Source: a virus. Taken from it: 64,000 nt of DNA. Under the pieces are notes generated by a model. It was given only the letters and a program-made list of their open reading frames with translations. It was not told where the DNA came from and made no database searches. This document shows, piece by piece, positions 30,372 to 38,247 of this stretch; within the stretch, counting starts at the first letter, position 1, and each line of letters starts with the position of its first letter. Position numbers and translations under genes: made by a program. Location: positions 1 through 64,000 of the IMG/VR virus record IMGVR_UViG_3300035070_003918; one strand, written 5' to 3'.

Positions 30372-30505
30372 CCGACGGACGACAGCAGGAACCCATCGCC
30401 AGCCCGCACAGGATTGGCTCAGGCGCGCTTTTGGTACCCGACACGGGGGTCGGGTCGTCCGTGGTTACGTCGACGCGTCCTGGGGCAAATGCGGAGGTCG
30501 CATGA
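30368..30505 (+). CDS. Hypothetical 45-aa protein
   Basis: ATGA overlap with the initiator stop and ATGA overlap with the next start, so it bridges the two genes. No motif; Gly/Ser/Pro-rich. Confidence 0.4.
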   Translation: MTDGRQQEPIASPHRIGSGALLVPDTGVGSSVVTSTRPGANAEVA

Positions 30506-31245
30506 CCGGGCCCAAGTACAGCGAATCCGTGGTCGACCTGGCGACGGTGATCGAGAGGGCTCAGCGAGCCGCCGGCGCGGTGGCGTCGAGCCTGGACGAG
30601 TCGGCGAGGGCCGAGGGCGAGCGGTCCACGGCGGCACGCGATGAGGCGAGGCAGCAGGCGGCGTCGGCACGCCGCGCGGCTCAGCGGGAGGCGTCGCTCG
30701 AGACGATCCCTGTCCGGCTTCGGTGGGCTCGGCTCGGCGGCCAGTGGCCCGAGGCGGTCGACGCGAAGGCCGTCTCCGCGCTCGAGGTCATGGGCGCAGG
30801 CCAGGGGCGAGGGGCGAACCCGCTCCTGACGCTGCACGGGCCTCCTGGGTCCGGCAAGACCTCCGCCGCGGTGGCGGTGATGCGGTCCAGGCTCGAGGCG
30901 GCCAAGCTGCCCCTGGGTCTGTTCGTGACGGCGAGCGACCTCGTCACGGCGACGAAGGCGACCCCGCTAGGGCAGGCGGTCGAGCTCGTGGAGCGAGCCA
31001 AGACGATCCCGGCCCTGGTGCTGGACGACGTGGGCCAGGAGCCGAGCGGGGAGTGGAACCGGGTCGTGGTCGAGGTTCTCCACGAGCGGCACGCCCAGCA
31101 GCGCTGGACCGTGGTCACGACCTACTACGACGTCAGCGCGGGCTCGAAGGACATCACCACGATGGAGGCCCGGTACGGCGGAGGGCTTGTCCGTCGCGTG
31201 GCCGAGTGCCGTCACGTGGCCTTCCGGGTGAGGGGGAAGCGATGA
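30502..31245 (+). CDS. DnaC-like helicase loader ATPase
   Basis: 247 aa. Coiled N-terminus (~10-65), Walker A GPPGSGKT (113-120), Walker B ALVLDDVG (171-178), sensor-like WTVVTTYYD and arginine-finger region VRRVAECRHVAFRV: an AAA+ loader of the DnaC/IstB type. It would deliver the host DnaB helicase to the origin recognised by the upstream initiator. Confidence 0.85.
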   Translation: MTGPKYSESVVDLATVIERAQRAAGAVASSLDESARAEGERSTAARDEARQQAASARRAAQREASLETIPVRLRWARLGGQWPEAVDAKAVSALEVMGAGQGRGANPLLTLHGPPGSGKTSAAVAVMRSRLEAAKLPLGLFVTASDLVTATKATPLGQAVELVERAKTIPALVLDDVGQEPSGEWNRVVVEVLHERHAQQRWTVVTTYYDVSAGSKDITTMEARYGGGLVRRVAECRHVAFRVRGKR

Positions 31246-31544
31246 TCGGCCCCGACGGACTGGACGACTACGAGGGCGACTTCGACGCCGAGGCCGACCG
31301 CGTCGAGCAGGCCGCGACGCGGGCACTCACGAGCGCCGTCGCGCCCGAGCAGCCCCGCCGCGACATGCCGAGGCCGTGGTGGTGCGCGCACTGCCACTCC
31401 GAGGCGCTGACCGAGAGCGACCGGCTCTTCGGGGTCTGCAGCGGGTGCGCCGAGCGGGACCGGAGAGCGAGGGAGCGCGCCAAGTCGAACGCGGAGCTCG
31501 GCCTCGGCGCGCCCCCGCCGCGCAGCGGACGGAGGGCGGCGTGA
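31242..31544 (+). CDS. Zinc-ribbon protein, 100 aa
   Basis: ATG overlapping the previous stop. Acidic N-terminus; WWCAHCHSE and GVCSGCAER form a CxxC-x16-CxxC ribbon, then a basic helix. Function unknown. Confidence 0.55.
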   Translation: MIGPDGLDDYEGDFDAEADRVEQAATRALTSAVAPEQPRRDMPRPWWCAHCHSEALTESDRLFGVCSGCAERDRRARERAKSNAELGLGAPPPRSGRRAA

Positions 31545-31831
31545 CCCGGCTCCGCCAGCGCCTCGCGTCCTGGCTGCTCGACCTCGCGGTCCGGGTGGAG
31601 CCGGTCGTGCCTGCCGCGCCGAACTCGCCACCGCGAGTCCCTGTGCTCACCGGCCTGCAGCCGTCCCCAGCGCCAGGTGACCCCTACGCGCGCCAGGCCG
31701 GCGCTGACCTGCGCCGGCTCGCGTCCTCCGTCGAGGACGGACACGTCGTCGGCTTTCGGGTGGTGTGGCACGGGGCGCCTCACCCGCCCGAGGTGTGGTT
31801 CTACGTCCCCAATGCGATCGGAGAGGCATGA
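31541..31831 (+). CDS. Hypothetical 96-aa protein
   Basis: GTG overlapping the previous stop. Hydrophobic helix (LASWLLDLAVRVEPVV) and a beta C-terminus (VVGFRVVWHG, PEVWFYVPNA). Function unknown. Confidence 0.45.
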   Translation: MTRLRQRLASWLLDLAVRVEPVVPAAPNSPPRVPVLTGLQPSPAPGDPYARQAGADLRRLASSVEDGHVVGFRVVWHGAPHPPEVWFYVPNAIGEA

Positions 31832-32046
31832 TGAGCGGTCAGATCTCAACCCCCGGGCAGCGCAACCTGCGCCCCATGTGCCGGTTCTGTCGGTCCGAGC
31901 GGGTCACCCGCAACGGTCGCACCTTCGAGCGCTCGGGGCTCGCCGCGGTGTCCGTCGTCTGCGAGAGCTGCAAGCGCGAATGGGTGTCGACCGCTCAGGC
32001 CGTCGTGGCGGCGCTGGCCCCCGAGACCCTCAAGGTTGGAGCGTGA
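31828..32046 (+). CDS. Zinc-ribbon protein, 72 aa
   Basis: ATG overlapping the previous stop. CRFCRSERVTRNG and VVCESCKREW form a classical CxxC...CxxC ribbon around a beta hairpin. Function unknown. Confidence 0.6.
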   Translation: MMSGQISTPGQRNLRPMCRFCRSERVTRNGRTFERSGLAAVSVVCESCKREWVSTAQAVVAALAPETLKVGA

Positions 32047-32219
32047 CGATGAAGGACCGTGAAGAGCTGAAGCGACTCGCGAGGATGGTGCTCGACGGGT
32101 CGGCGCGAATCGCTGACCTGCGGCGAATGGCGAAGATGGTGCTGGCCGGTGACAAGGTGGTTGTCCAGGCGTCCCCAGAGCATGCACGGGCCGCTGGACT
32201 GGAGCTCGACCGTGGCTAA
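32043..32219 (+). CDS. Small repeated-helix protein, 58 aa
   Basis: GTG overlapping the previous stop (ATG at 32049 also possible). LKRLARMVLDGSARIADLRRMAKMVLAGD contains two similar RxARMVL / RMAKMVL helices. Function unknown. Confidence 0.45.
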   Translation: MTMKDREELKRLARMVLDGSARIADLRRMAKMVLAGDKVVVQASPEHARAAGLELDRG

Positions 32220-32550
32220 GCTCGCCATCACCGACCACGCCATCTCGCGGTTCATCGAGCGGCACGCCCAGGGACTCACCTTCAGCGCGGCTCGCGAGCT
32301 CATCCAGGAGCGCGCCCAGCACGCCCAGCGGCTCGAGACCAGGACCGTCCTCGGCGACATGCAGTGGCGCATCACCGAGCCCGACTGCATCCTCGTCGTC
32401 AAGCGCGACAGCGAGCGGAGCCGCGCCGCGGGTCGCAAGCACCGCAATCGACCTGGCACGCAGGGGGCCGGCGGGCTCGTCGTCGTCACCGTGCTGCCGA
32501 CCGTCGACCAGCAGTGGCTCGAGGACGAGACCGAGGAGGCTGCCGAGTGA
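32212..32550 (+). CDS. Conserved small phage protein, 112 aa
   Basis: GTG at 32212. LAITDHAISRFIERHA, a helix with ARELIQERAQHA, GDMQWRI and a C-terminal VVVTVLPTVD match the 1453-1731 product in order and spacing. The T-x-HA-x-x-R-x-x-E-R/H start is a recurring phage motif of unknown role. Confidence 0.6.
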   Translation: MAKLAITDHAISRFIERHAQGLTFSAARELIQERAQHAQRLETRTVLGDMQWRITEPDCILVVKRDSERSRAAGRKHRNRPGTQGAGGLVVVTVLPTVDQQWLEDETEEAAE

Positions 32551-33374
32551 GCAGGCGGCGAAGAAGGCAGGAGCAGGCGAGGGAGCGAGCGAAGCGAGAC
32601 GAGACGAGGTCTCGGGAGACCGCGCCCACGCGAGAGGCTCAGAGCACCGGAGATCCGCAATGGTGTCAAGATGGTATGGGAGGATCCACGGGCAAGCGCG
32701 AGGGAATCGCCGATCCATCGCTCGATGATCAGCGCGCGCGCGTGCGCGTCTGCGCCAAGCTGGTCGTGACAGATCCGACGGTCCGGTCGCAGCGGTGGCG
32801 GTGCCTGACGATGCTGCACGAGGCGGGGCTGTGGAGGACCGGAGAGACGGCGTACGACCTGGGGGAGTACTGGGGGCTGAAGGGGTCGACGGTCGAGAGC
32901 GACTACTCGTCCGTGGTGTGCGCGCTGGAGGCGATGGGCGACCCCGAGAAGGCGCAGGTGCTGTTCTGGCAGGCCCTGCACAGTTCGCTCGTGAGGGCCG
33001 AGCGCATCATTGAGCGAGCGGAGACGACGCTCGATGGTTACGAGTCTACGGGACTGAGCCCGGAGCAGTGGATGGCCGTGTCGAACGCGTTCGCGCGATT
33101 CAACGAGATGCACGACAAGGTCATCGAGCGACTGGGGAAGGCGAGCGGCGTGCTTCAGTCGGCGGGCGCGACGAACGTCGAAGTGAAGGTCCTGGGTGGG
33201 AGTGTGGATGTGGCGCCGAAGCAGATGCGAGAGGCCGTGGTCATCTTGCTGGACGAGATCCATGCCGCATCGCCAGAGGTAGCGGCGAAGGTGCTGGGGA
33301 GGCTGCAGGAGCGCGGGCTCATCCCGTCGACGGTGGACATCGAGGCGCCGGCGCTGCCGGCAGGAGGCGGGTGA
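32547..33374 (+). CDS. Helical DNA-binding-type protein, possible small terminase
   Basis: 275 aa from GTG. Strongly basic first 60 residues, then an HTH-like region (AYDLGEYWGLKGSTVESDYSSVV), long helices (LVRAERIIERAETTL, MHDKVIERLGKASGVL) and a short C-terminal strand-helix. Shape is like phage small terminase subunits, but it lies 3 kb before terL. Confidence 0.45.
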   Translation: MSRRRRRQEQARERAKRDETRSRETAPTREAQSTGDPQWCQDGMGGSTGKREGIADPSLDDQRARVRVCAKLVVTDPTVRSQRWRCLTMLHEAGLWRTGETAYDLGEYWGLKGSTVESDYSSVVCALEAMGDPEKAQVLFWQALHSSLVRAERIIERAETTLDGYESTGLSPEQWMAVSNAFARFNEMHDKVIERLGKASGVLQSAGATNVEVKVLGGSVDVAPKQMREAVVILLDEIHAASPEVAAKVLGRLQERGLIPSTVDIEAPALPAGGG

Positions 33375-33592
33375 TGGGTATGGTCAGCAAGCCAGGGGTC
33401 CGGTTCGACCGGGCGGCGTCGAGCCTTCGTGTGTGGGGCGTCTACGCGAATGGCGGAGCGGTCGACTTCGTCGTCGACCAGGAGAAGGCCCAGCGGCGCG
33501 CTGCAGAGGTGGCCCAGACGCTCGGGGTCGACGTCGAGCTGGTCGAGTTCGCGCCGACCGCTCAGCGTCTGGTGTTGCGGAGGTCGGCGTGA
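33371..33592 (+). CDS. Hypothetical 73-aa protein
   Basis: GTG overlapping the previous stop (ATG at 33374). Beta-alpha pattern: SLRVWGVYANGGAVDFVVD, a helix (AQRRAAEVAQTLG), VELVEFAPTAQRLVL. Function unknown. Confidence 0.5.
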   Translation: MMGMVSKPGVRFDRAASSLRVWGVYANGGAVDFVVDQEKAQRRAAEVAQTLGVDVELVEFAPTAQRLVLRRSA

Positions 33593-34059
33593 GCGCGCTA
33601 CCGCTCGACATCCGCATCCGCCGACTCGACCCGCGCGCGAAGCTGCCAACGTACGGCAGCGAGCAGGCTGCTGGCCTGGACCTCTACGCGCTCGAAGACG
33701 TCGCGCTGACGCCGGGGCGCGTGCACCGTGTGCGAACCGGCATCGCCATCGAGATCCCGCCCGGCTTCGAGGGGCAGGTCCGGGGCCGCTCGGGGCGAAC
33801 GGAGAGCGGCGTGTTCGTCGAGCTCGGCACGATCGACAGCGACTACCGCGGCGAGGTGGGAGTGCTGATGCACGCGTTTTTGATCGAAAGGTGGGACGAG
33901 TTCTACGGTTGCGCGTCCTTCATGTTGCAGGATTTCAAGGCCGGCGACCGCATCGCGCAGCTCGTGATCGCGCCCGTGCCCAGGTGGCGCGTGGTCGAGG
34001 TCGAGTCGCTCAGCGAGACTGCGCGCGGGGGCGGTGGCTTTGGGAGCACGGGGCGATGA
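33589..34059 (+). CDS. dut: dUTPase
   Basis: 156 aa from GTG (GTGA overlap). All five motifs: 1 AAGLDLYA, 2 GRSGRTESG (variant of PRSGLA), 3 GTIDSDYRGEVGV, 4 GDRIAQLV, 5 RGGGGFGSTG. The stretch between motifs 3 and 4 is about ten residues longer than usual (LIERWDEFYGCASFM). It hydrolyses dUTP to dUMP, keeping uracil out of phage DNA. Confidence 0.93.
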   Translation: MSALPLDIRIRRLDPRAKLPTYGSEQAAGLDLYALEDVALTPGRVHRVRTGIAIEIPPGFEGQVRGRSGRTESGVFVELGTIDSDYRGEVGVLMHAFLIERWDEFYGCASFMLQDFKAGDRIAQLVIAPVPRWRVVEVESLSETARGGGGFGSTGR

Positions 34060-34295
34060 GGGCTTCTCAACCGGGGTGGCAGTGCGCGTCGATGCATGAC
34101 CCGGCCGGACGCCGAGGCATCTGGTTCCGCCGCGAGTCGCCGGGCGCCGTCGAGGTGTGCGCCGGCCGCGAGGGCGACGACGCCTACGTGCGGATCGCTG
34201 TCGGCGACACCGTGAGCAGCGAGCAGGTGACAGCGGTTCTTGGTTGCCTGGCCGTTGGAGCGTGGATGCTGGAGGAGCAGGAGGAGGGGCGATGA
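34056..34295 (+). CDS. Hypothetical 79-aa protein
   Basis: ATG overlapping the dUTPase stop. Beta-rich (GIWFRRESPGAVEVCAG, AYVRIAVGD) with a final helix. Function unknown. Confidence 0.5.
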   Translation: MRASQPGWQCASMHDPAGRRGIWFRRESPGAVEVCAGREGDDAYVRIAVGDTVSSEQVTAVLGCLAVGAWMLEEQEEGR

Positions 34296-34465
34296 GAGAC
34301 GAGGAGTGCTACCACGAGCGGGTCCGCAGGTTCGTCGACTTCTCCCGTGGGTTGGTGTTCGCCATCACATTCGCGCTCGCAATTGGTGGCGCCTGGAACC
34401 GTGACGCGTTCATGGTCGGGTGGGCGCTGGTTCTCTACATGCTACTCATGAGGAAGATGCAATGA
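34292..34465 (+). CDS. Small membrane protein, 57 aa
   Basis: ATG overlapping the previous stop. Two hydrophobic helices (LVFAITFALAIGGAW, FMVGWALVLYMLLM). Function unknown. Confidence 0.5.
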   Translation: MRDEECYHERVRRFVDFSRGLVFAITFALAIGGAWNRDAFMVGWALVLYMLLMRKMQ

Positions 34466-34656
34466 ACGGTCCTACGCAGAAGGCAACGGGAGGGTTTACG
34501 GTCGTCGGCTGCCTGTTCATGGTGATGTGGCTGCTCTGCGTCGTCGGCGCGGTCATCGGAGCCTGGTACAACAGCGCGAGCGCGGTCGAGGACATGGGCC
34601 TGTCGCGGCACGAGTTCGACTTCTACCGCGTCGAGAAGGTCGAGGCGCCGAAGTGA
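34462..34656 (+). CDS. Small membrane protein, 64 aa
   Basis: ATG overlapping the previous stop. One long hydrophobic helix (FTVVGCLFMVMWLLCVVGAV) and a charged C-terminal tail. Function unknown. Confidence 0.5.
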   Translation: MNGPTQKATGGFTVVGCLFMVMWLLCVVGAVIGAWYNSASAVEDMGLSRHEFDFYRVEKVEAPK

Positions 34657-34850
34657 ACCGCGAAGACCGACCACGGATGCTCGGCCGCCGCTGGCGCGAC
34701 GAGACCGGCGACCTGTGGGAGTGCACCGGTGTGCTCCTGACCCCAGGTGATATGTGGTTCGAGTTCGTTCGTAGGTCGGCGCCCATGAGGCCCAACCGCA
34801 TCGCTCACATGGCACAGCCGCTGGCCGGCTGGGTAGAGGTCACCTCATGA
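34653..34850 (+). CDS. Hypothetical 65-aa protein
   Basis: GTG overlapping the previous stop. Beta pattern RRWRDETGDLWECTGVLL, MWFEFVRR resembles small phage SH3-like domains. Function unknown. Confidence 0.5.
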   Translation: MNREDRPRMLGRRWRDETGDLWECTGVLLTPGDMWFEFVRRSAPMRPNRIAHMAQPLAGWVEVTS

Positions 34851-35104
34851 TCCGCGTCACGATCGACATCGTCCCGGGCGGCGACGAGGCTGAGAAGAAC
34901 ACCGTGCGCGTCATCGAGATCGGCAACGTGACGAGGCAGGAGGACATGGGCGACCCGGTGCACACGTACGTGGCTCGAGAGGTGTCCGCGATCTGGATGC
35001 GCCGAGAGCTGACGAAGCCGCACCGGTTCACGCACAACCGCAACGACGGCCTGGAAGCGTGCGTAAGGCGCGCGCTCGTGGCGCTGTATGGGGGTGACAA
35101 GTGA
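34847..35104 (+). CDS. Hypothetical 85-aa protein
   Basis: ATG overlapping the previous stop. Alternating strand pattern (RVTIDIVPGGDEAEKNTVRVI) then a helix (GLEACVRRALVALYG). Function unknown. Confidence 0.5.
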   Translation: MIRVTIDIVPGGDEAEKNTVRVIEIGNVTRQEDMGDPVHTYVAREVSAIWMRRELTKPHRFTHNRNDGLEACVRRALVALYGGDK

Positions 35105-35526
35105 CGATGGCCCGATGCGATTGGTGCGATCAGACGGCGAAGCACATCGGGCTAAGCTTCGGTGGCATCCACGTATGCGTGGACTGCTGCGCTTGTGGCG
35201 TCACCATCGAAAAGACTATGAGCCGGGTCGGCCTATGCCGCGACTGCGGCTACCCGGCAGGGTACACGCGTCGCCTTGAGGACGAGCTTAGGGCCGCGCA
35301 ACTTGAACTGGCGGAGCTTCGCCGGTCGGCGTTGGCGTCGATCGACAGAATCAGGCTCCACGACGCATCGTGGGATGCCGACCATGTGCGCCTCCGCGAC
35401 GAGCGAGACGCGTGGTCCGAAGAGGCCGGGCGCCGCGGGCTTGCGTTGGCCACGGTTGAAGCTAGGTACGCAGCGCTGCTCGAGGTGTGCGCCGAGTTCG
35501 CGCGTGGGAATCGGGAGGGGACGTGA
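35101..35526 (+). CDS. Double zinc-finger and coiled-coil protein, 141 aa
   Basis: GTG overlapping the previous stop. CDWCDQT, VCVDCCACG and LCRDCG give 3-4 Cys pairs for two zinc sites; from residue 55 a coiled coil follows. The segment ERDAWSEEAGRR is identical to one in the 7278-8324 product. Confidence 0.6.
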   Translation: MTMARCDWCDQTAKHIGLSFGGIHVCVDCCACGVTIEKTMSRVGLCRDCGYPAGYTRRLEDELRAAQLELAELRRSALASIDRIRLHDASWDADHVRLRDERDAWSEEAGRRGLALATVEARYAALLEVCAEFARGNREGT

Positions 35527-35769
35527 TGAGTACCGAAGACGACTACGCGATCTGGTGGACGACGCAGGCCGAGGTCGACGCGGTCCGGGAGCACTTCGAC
35601 CGCGAGGAACTTGTGCTGACTGGATTGTGGCCGGAGTACCTTCAGCGCGAGTTCGAGTCGCGCGTCGGGCGACGAGGCCGCGGGCATCGTCATCCGACGC
35701 GCCGACATCCGCACGCTGGCCCACCTGCCAGGCATCGTCACGGACTTCGACCTCGTGAGGGTGGCGTGA
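35523..35769 (+). pseudogene. Small gene with apparent +1 frameshift
   Basis: The frame opens at GTG/ATG (35523/35526) with a well-formed start (EDDYAIWWTTQAEVDAVREHF) and loses plausibility after residue ~50. A good continuation (DEAAGIVIRRADIRTLAHLPG, ending LVRVA) is present one base further along and ends in a GTGA overlap with the next gene. Skipping one G at the GGG near 35675 joins the two. Either a mutation or assembly error, or a programmed shift. Confidence 0.5.
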
Positions 35770-35996
35770 GCGACGACGCGAAGGCCTCGGATTTCGACGA
35801 CGTGATCGACGAACTGCGCCAGAGGGGAGGGCCGCCACCGGTCGCTGTGGTGACCGCCGAGGACTGGCGCAAGATGCTCGTCCGTTTCGGCTGGCCCGAG
35901 GAGACCAAGGTCAGGCTCGAGAATGGGCGCGTGATGGTGACTCGACCCGAGCGCGAGAAGCCGTTCTTCATCATCCAGCGGGAGCCAGAAGAATGA
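35766..35996 (+). CDS. Hypothetical 76-aa protein
   Basis: GTG at 35766 in a GTGA overlap. VVTAEDWRKMLVRFGWPEET and KVRLENGRVMVTRPEREKPFFII look like a compact alpha/beta domain. Function unknown. Confidence 0.5.
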   Translation: MSDDAKASDFDDVIDELRQRGGPPPVAVVTAEDWRKMLVRFGWPEETKVRLENGRVMVTRPEREKPFFIIQREPEE

Positions 35997-36052
35997 GCAA
36001 GACCGAGTCGGTCCTGACGCTGCTCCGTGCTGAGCTGCTGGGTGGTGGATGA
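35993..36052 (+). CDS. 19-codon mini-ORF between coupled genes
   Basis: Starts in an ATGA overlap and ends in an ATGA overlap with the next gene (peptide MSKTESVLTLLRAELLGGG). Second bridging mini-ORF in this operon; see also 29398-29451. Confidence 0.4.
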   Translation: MSKTESVLTLLRAELLGGG

Positions 36053-36543
36053 GCGTGCACGAGGACATCCGAGGCCAGCGGTTCGGGCGGCTGATCCCGC
36101 GAGAGGTGATTGGCAGCTGCAGAAAAGGAGTGGTGTGGCTCTGCTCGTGCGACTGCGGAGGCAGCTCTCGGCGCATACTCAACGGGCTTCGCCAGCAAGT
36201 ATTGCGAGGGGGCTCTCCTGCGTGTGCAGCGTGCGTAGCGCAGGATCGATCGCTTCGGAGGGCAGCGCATGACCGCAGTCGTCGAGACGCGTTGCTTCGG
36301 CAATGGCTCGCCACGGGGACGCTTTATGTTGTCGTCGACCTTGACGATCGGCCGGATCCTGGTGGGTTCGATGGTGACGGCCTCACCGTCCATGGTCCAG
36401 ACCTGATGACGTACGCCGAGATTGGCGCCCAGCTTGGCATCAGCAAGGGACGCGCTCAGCAGATCGCAGAACGCGCGCTCCAGAAGCTTCGTAATCGTCT
36501 CCCGACGAGACTTAAATTCGCGCGACAGGACTACGTCGGATGA
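36049..36543 (+). CDS. Zinc domain fused to sigma-region-4-like HTH
   Basis: 164 aa. The N-terminus GQRFGRLIPREVIG, WLCSCDCGG and ACAAC follows a common phage zinc module (GxRFGRLTV ... CxCDCG ... SCGC). The C-terminus MTYAEIGAQLGISKGRAQQIAERALQKLR is a sigma-70 region-4 HTH. Placed immediately before the large terminase (ATGA-type overlap), it is a candidate regulator of late transcription. Confidence 0.55.
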   Translation: MSVHEDIRGQRFGRLIPREVIGSCRKGVVWLCSCDCGGSSRRILNGLRQQVLRGGSPACAACVAQDRSLRRAAHDRSRRDALLRQWLATGTLYVVVDLDDRPDPGGFDGDGLTVHGPDLMTYAEIGAQLGISKGRAQQIAERALQKLRNRLPTRLKFARQDYVG

Positions 36544-38204
36544 CCCGAACCAACCCGCTCTTCCTGGCGCTACTCGAGGCCCACAAGAAGCGGGAGGCGG
36601 CGCTCGCGTCGTCGTCGATCTGGCAGACCATCACGGCGGAGGAGTTCGTCGAGGACCCTGAGTTCTGCGACGTTCCGATCTCTCCAGCGCAGCGCGCGCT
36701 CGTTCGCGCAGCTGATGGTCGCGAGGTGGGCCACCTTAGCCTGCGCGACATGGCCTACCACCTCGGCGTGGACGGCGTCTTCGCCCCGCCGCGCCGGCCC
36801 CGCATCGTAGCCGTCCGCTCGGGTCGGCGCTCCGGCAAGTCGCTCCTCGCGAGCGCCGTGAGCCTCGTCCTCGGAGCGATGCGCTGCAAGATGCGGCGCG
36901 AGCCAAAGCACGGCGAGCGCCCGGAGCGCGACGGTCTCGTGGGCGTCAGGAAGGGCGAGCTCGTCCGCGGCGTCATCGTGACACCGAGGCTCCAGCAGGG
37001 CATCGGGACCTTCCAGCTGCTCTCGGCGATGGTGCAGGCGTCGCCCAAGCTGTCGAAGCATCTCGTGGGAGACCCGGCGGCCGAGAGCTTCAAGCTGCGA
37101 CGCGACGACGGGCAGGAGGTCCAGATCCGAGTGCTCGCGGCGGCGCCCCGCGGAGTGAACCTCCGCGGCGGCTGGTTCGTGGGCGCGGTGTTCGACGAGG
37201 CGGACTTCTTCGGCGAGGAGGACGCGAGCGTCCGGCTGGACGACCAGATCAAGGCGCTGCAGCCGGCGCTGCTGTCGGACGGTCAGATGTGGCTGACGTC
37301 GTCCCCGTGGGACGAGTCAGGCGACTTCGCCCGGCGCCACTCCGACGCATGGGGGAACCCGGGCGAGGCGGTGTCGTTCCACTCGAGCTCGACGCGGATG
37401 AACCCGACGCTCGACGCGGAGGCCATCGAAGAGGACCGCAAGAAGGACCCGGACTTCGTCTCGCGCGAGTACGACGCCGTTCCGATGGTGAGCGGCGGGG
37501 ACCAGTTCTTCCCCGAGGCCGCCATCGTCGCGGCCTGCACGCGCGACGTGCTGCAGCTCGAGCCGAACGGGGCGCCGCATTGGGCAGGGTCCGATCCTGG
37601 TCTGCGGAAGAACTCGGCGGTCATCGCGCTCGCGCGGCACAGCTCCGGCAAGGCCGAGCTGGCGTTCTACGAGGAGTTGATCCCACCGCGGAAGTCGAAG
37701 CAGCAGGCGCAGGCCGACATCAAGCTCGGCATCCCTCCCGGGCTCGCGCCGAGCCAGGTCTTCACGTCGTTCGCCAGGACGGCGCTCGCCTACAAGGCCG
37801 AGTGCATCAAGGGTGACCAGTGGTACGAGGACAGCGCGATCGAGCACATGGGGAGCGTGAAGAGCGCGACGGGCGACTCGGTCTACTACTCGACGGTCCA
37901 CGACAACCAGACGTCGACGGCCCTGTTCTTCACCGAGTTCCGCGGGCTGCTCAATGAGGGTAATGCCATCCTGCCGCGCGACCCGCAGCTGATGCAGCAG
38001 ATGCGGGACACGAAGGTTCGGAGAGGACCTAATGGGCCGATCATCGTGCTACCGAGGACGGGAGCGGCGCACGGCGACCTCCTCAAGTCGGTGGTGCTCG
38101 CCATGGTGCAGGTGCCGCTGGAGCTAGACCTGTCAAAGGACGATGACGACAACGACTGGGACACCGGCGACTCGCGATGGGGCGGGGCTGCGCGAGGCTT
38201 CTGA
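36540..38204 (+). CDS. terL: Terminase large subunit
   Basis: 554 aa. Walker A SGRRSGKS (94-101), Walker B GAVFDEADFF (~220), coupling-motif LTSSPWDESG, and the nuclease half with AGSDPGLRKNSAVIALA (first Asp) and a C-terminal GAAHGDLLKSVVLAM (last Asp). It cuts and pumps DNA into the prohead through the portal. The acidic C-terminal tail (DDDDNDWD) may contact the portal. Confidence 0.93.
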   Translation: MTRTNPLFLALLEAHKKREAALASSSIWQTITAEEFVEDPEFCDVPISPAQRALVRAADGREVGHLSLRDMAYHLGVDGVFAPPRRPRIVAVRSGRRSGKSLLASAVSLVLGAMRCKMRREPKHGERPERDGLVGVRKGELVRGVIVTPRLQQGIGTFQLLSAMVQASPKLSKHLVGDPAAESFKLRRDDGQEVQIRVLAAAPRGVNLRGGWFVGAVFDEADFFGEEDASVRLDDQIKALQPALLSDGQMWLTSSPWDESGDFARRHSDAWGNPGEAVSFHSSSTRMNPTLDAEAIEEDRKKDPDFVSREYDAVPMVSGGDQFFPEAAIVAACTRDVLQLEPNGAPHWAGSDPGLRKNSAVIALARHSSGKAELAFYEELIPPRKSKQQAQADIKLGIPPGLAPSQVFTSFARTALAYKAECIKGDQWYEDSAIEHMGSVKSATGDSVYYSTVHDNQTSTALFFTEFRGLLNEGNAILPRDPQLMQQMRDTKVRRGPNGPIIVLPRTGAAHGDLLKSVVLAMVQVPLELDLSKDDDDNDWDTGDSRWGGAARGF

Positions 38205-38217
38205 GGGACAAGCGAGC

Positions 38218-38235
38218 GACCGGGCAGACCCGGTC
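38218..38235 (+). promoter_or_regulatory. Hairpin GACCGGG-CAGA-CCCGGTC before an SD
   Basis: Perfect 7-bp stem with a tetraloop directly followed by the SD AAGGAGG of the 38248 gene, in the 43-bp gap after terL. No U-tract, so more likely a translation or RNA-stability element than a terminator. Confidence 0.4.
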
Positions 38236-38247
38236 AAGGAGGGTGGA

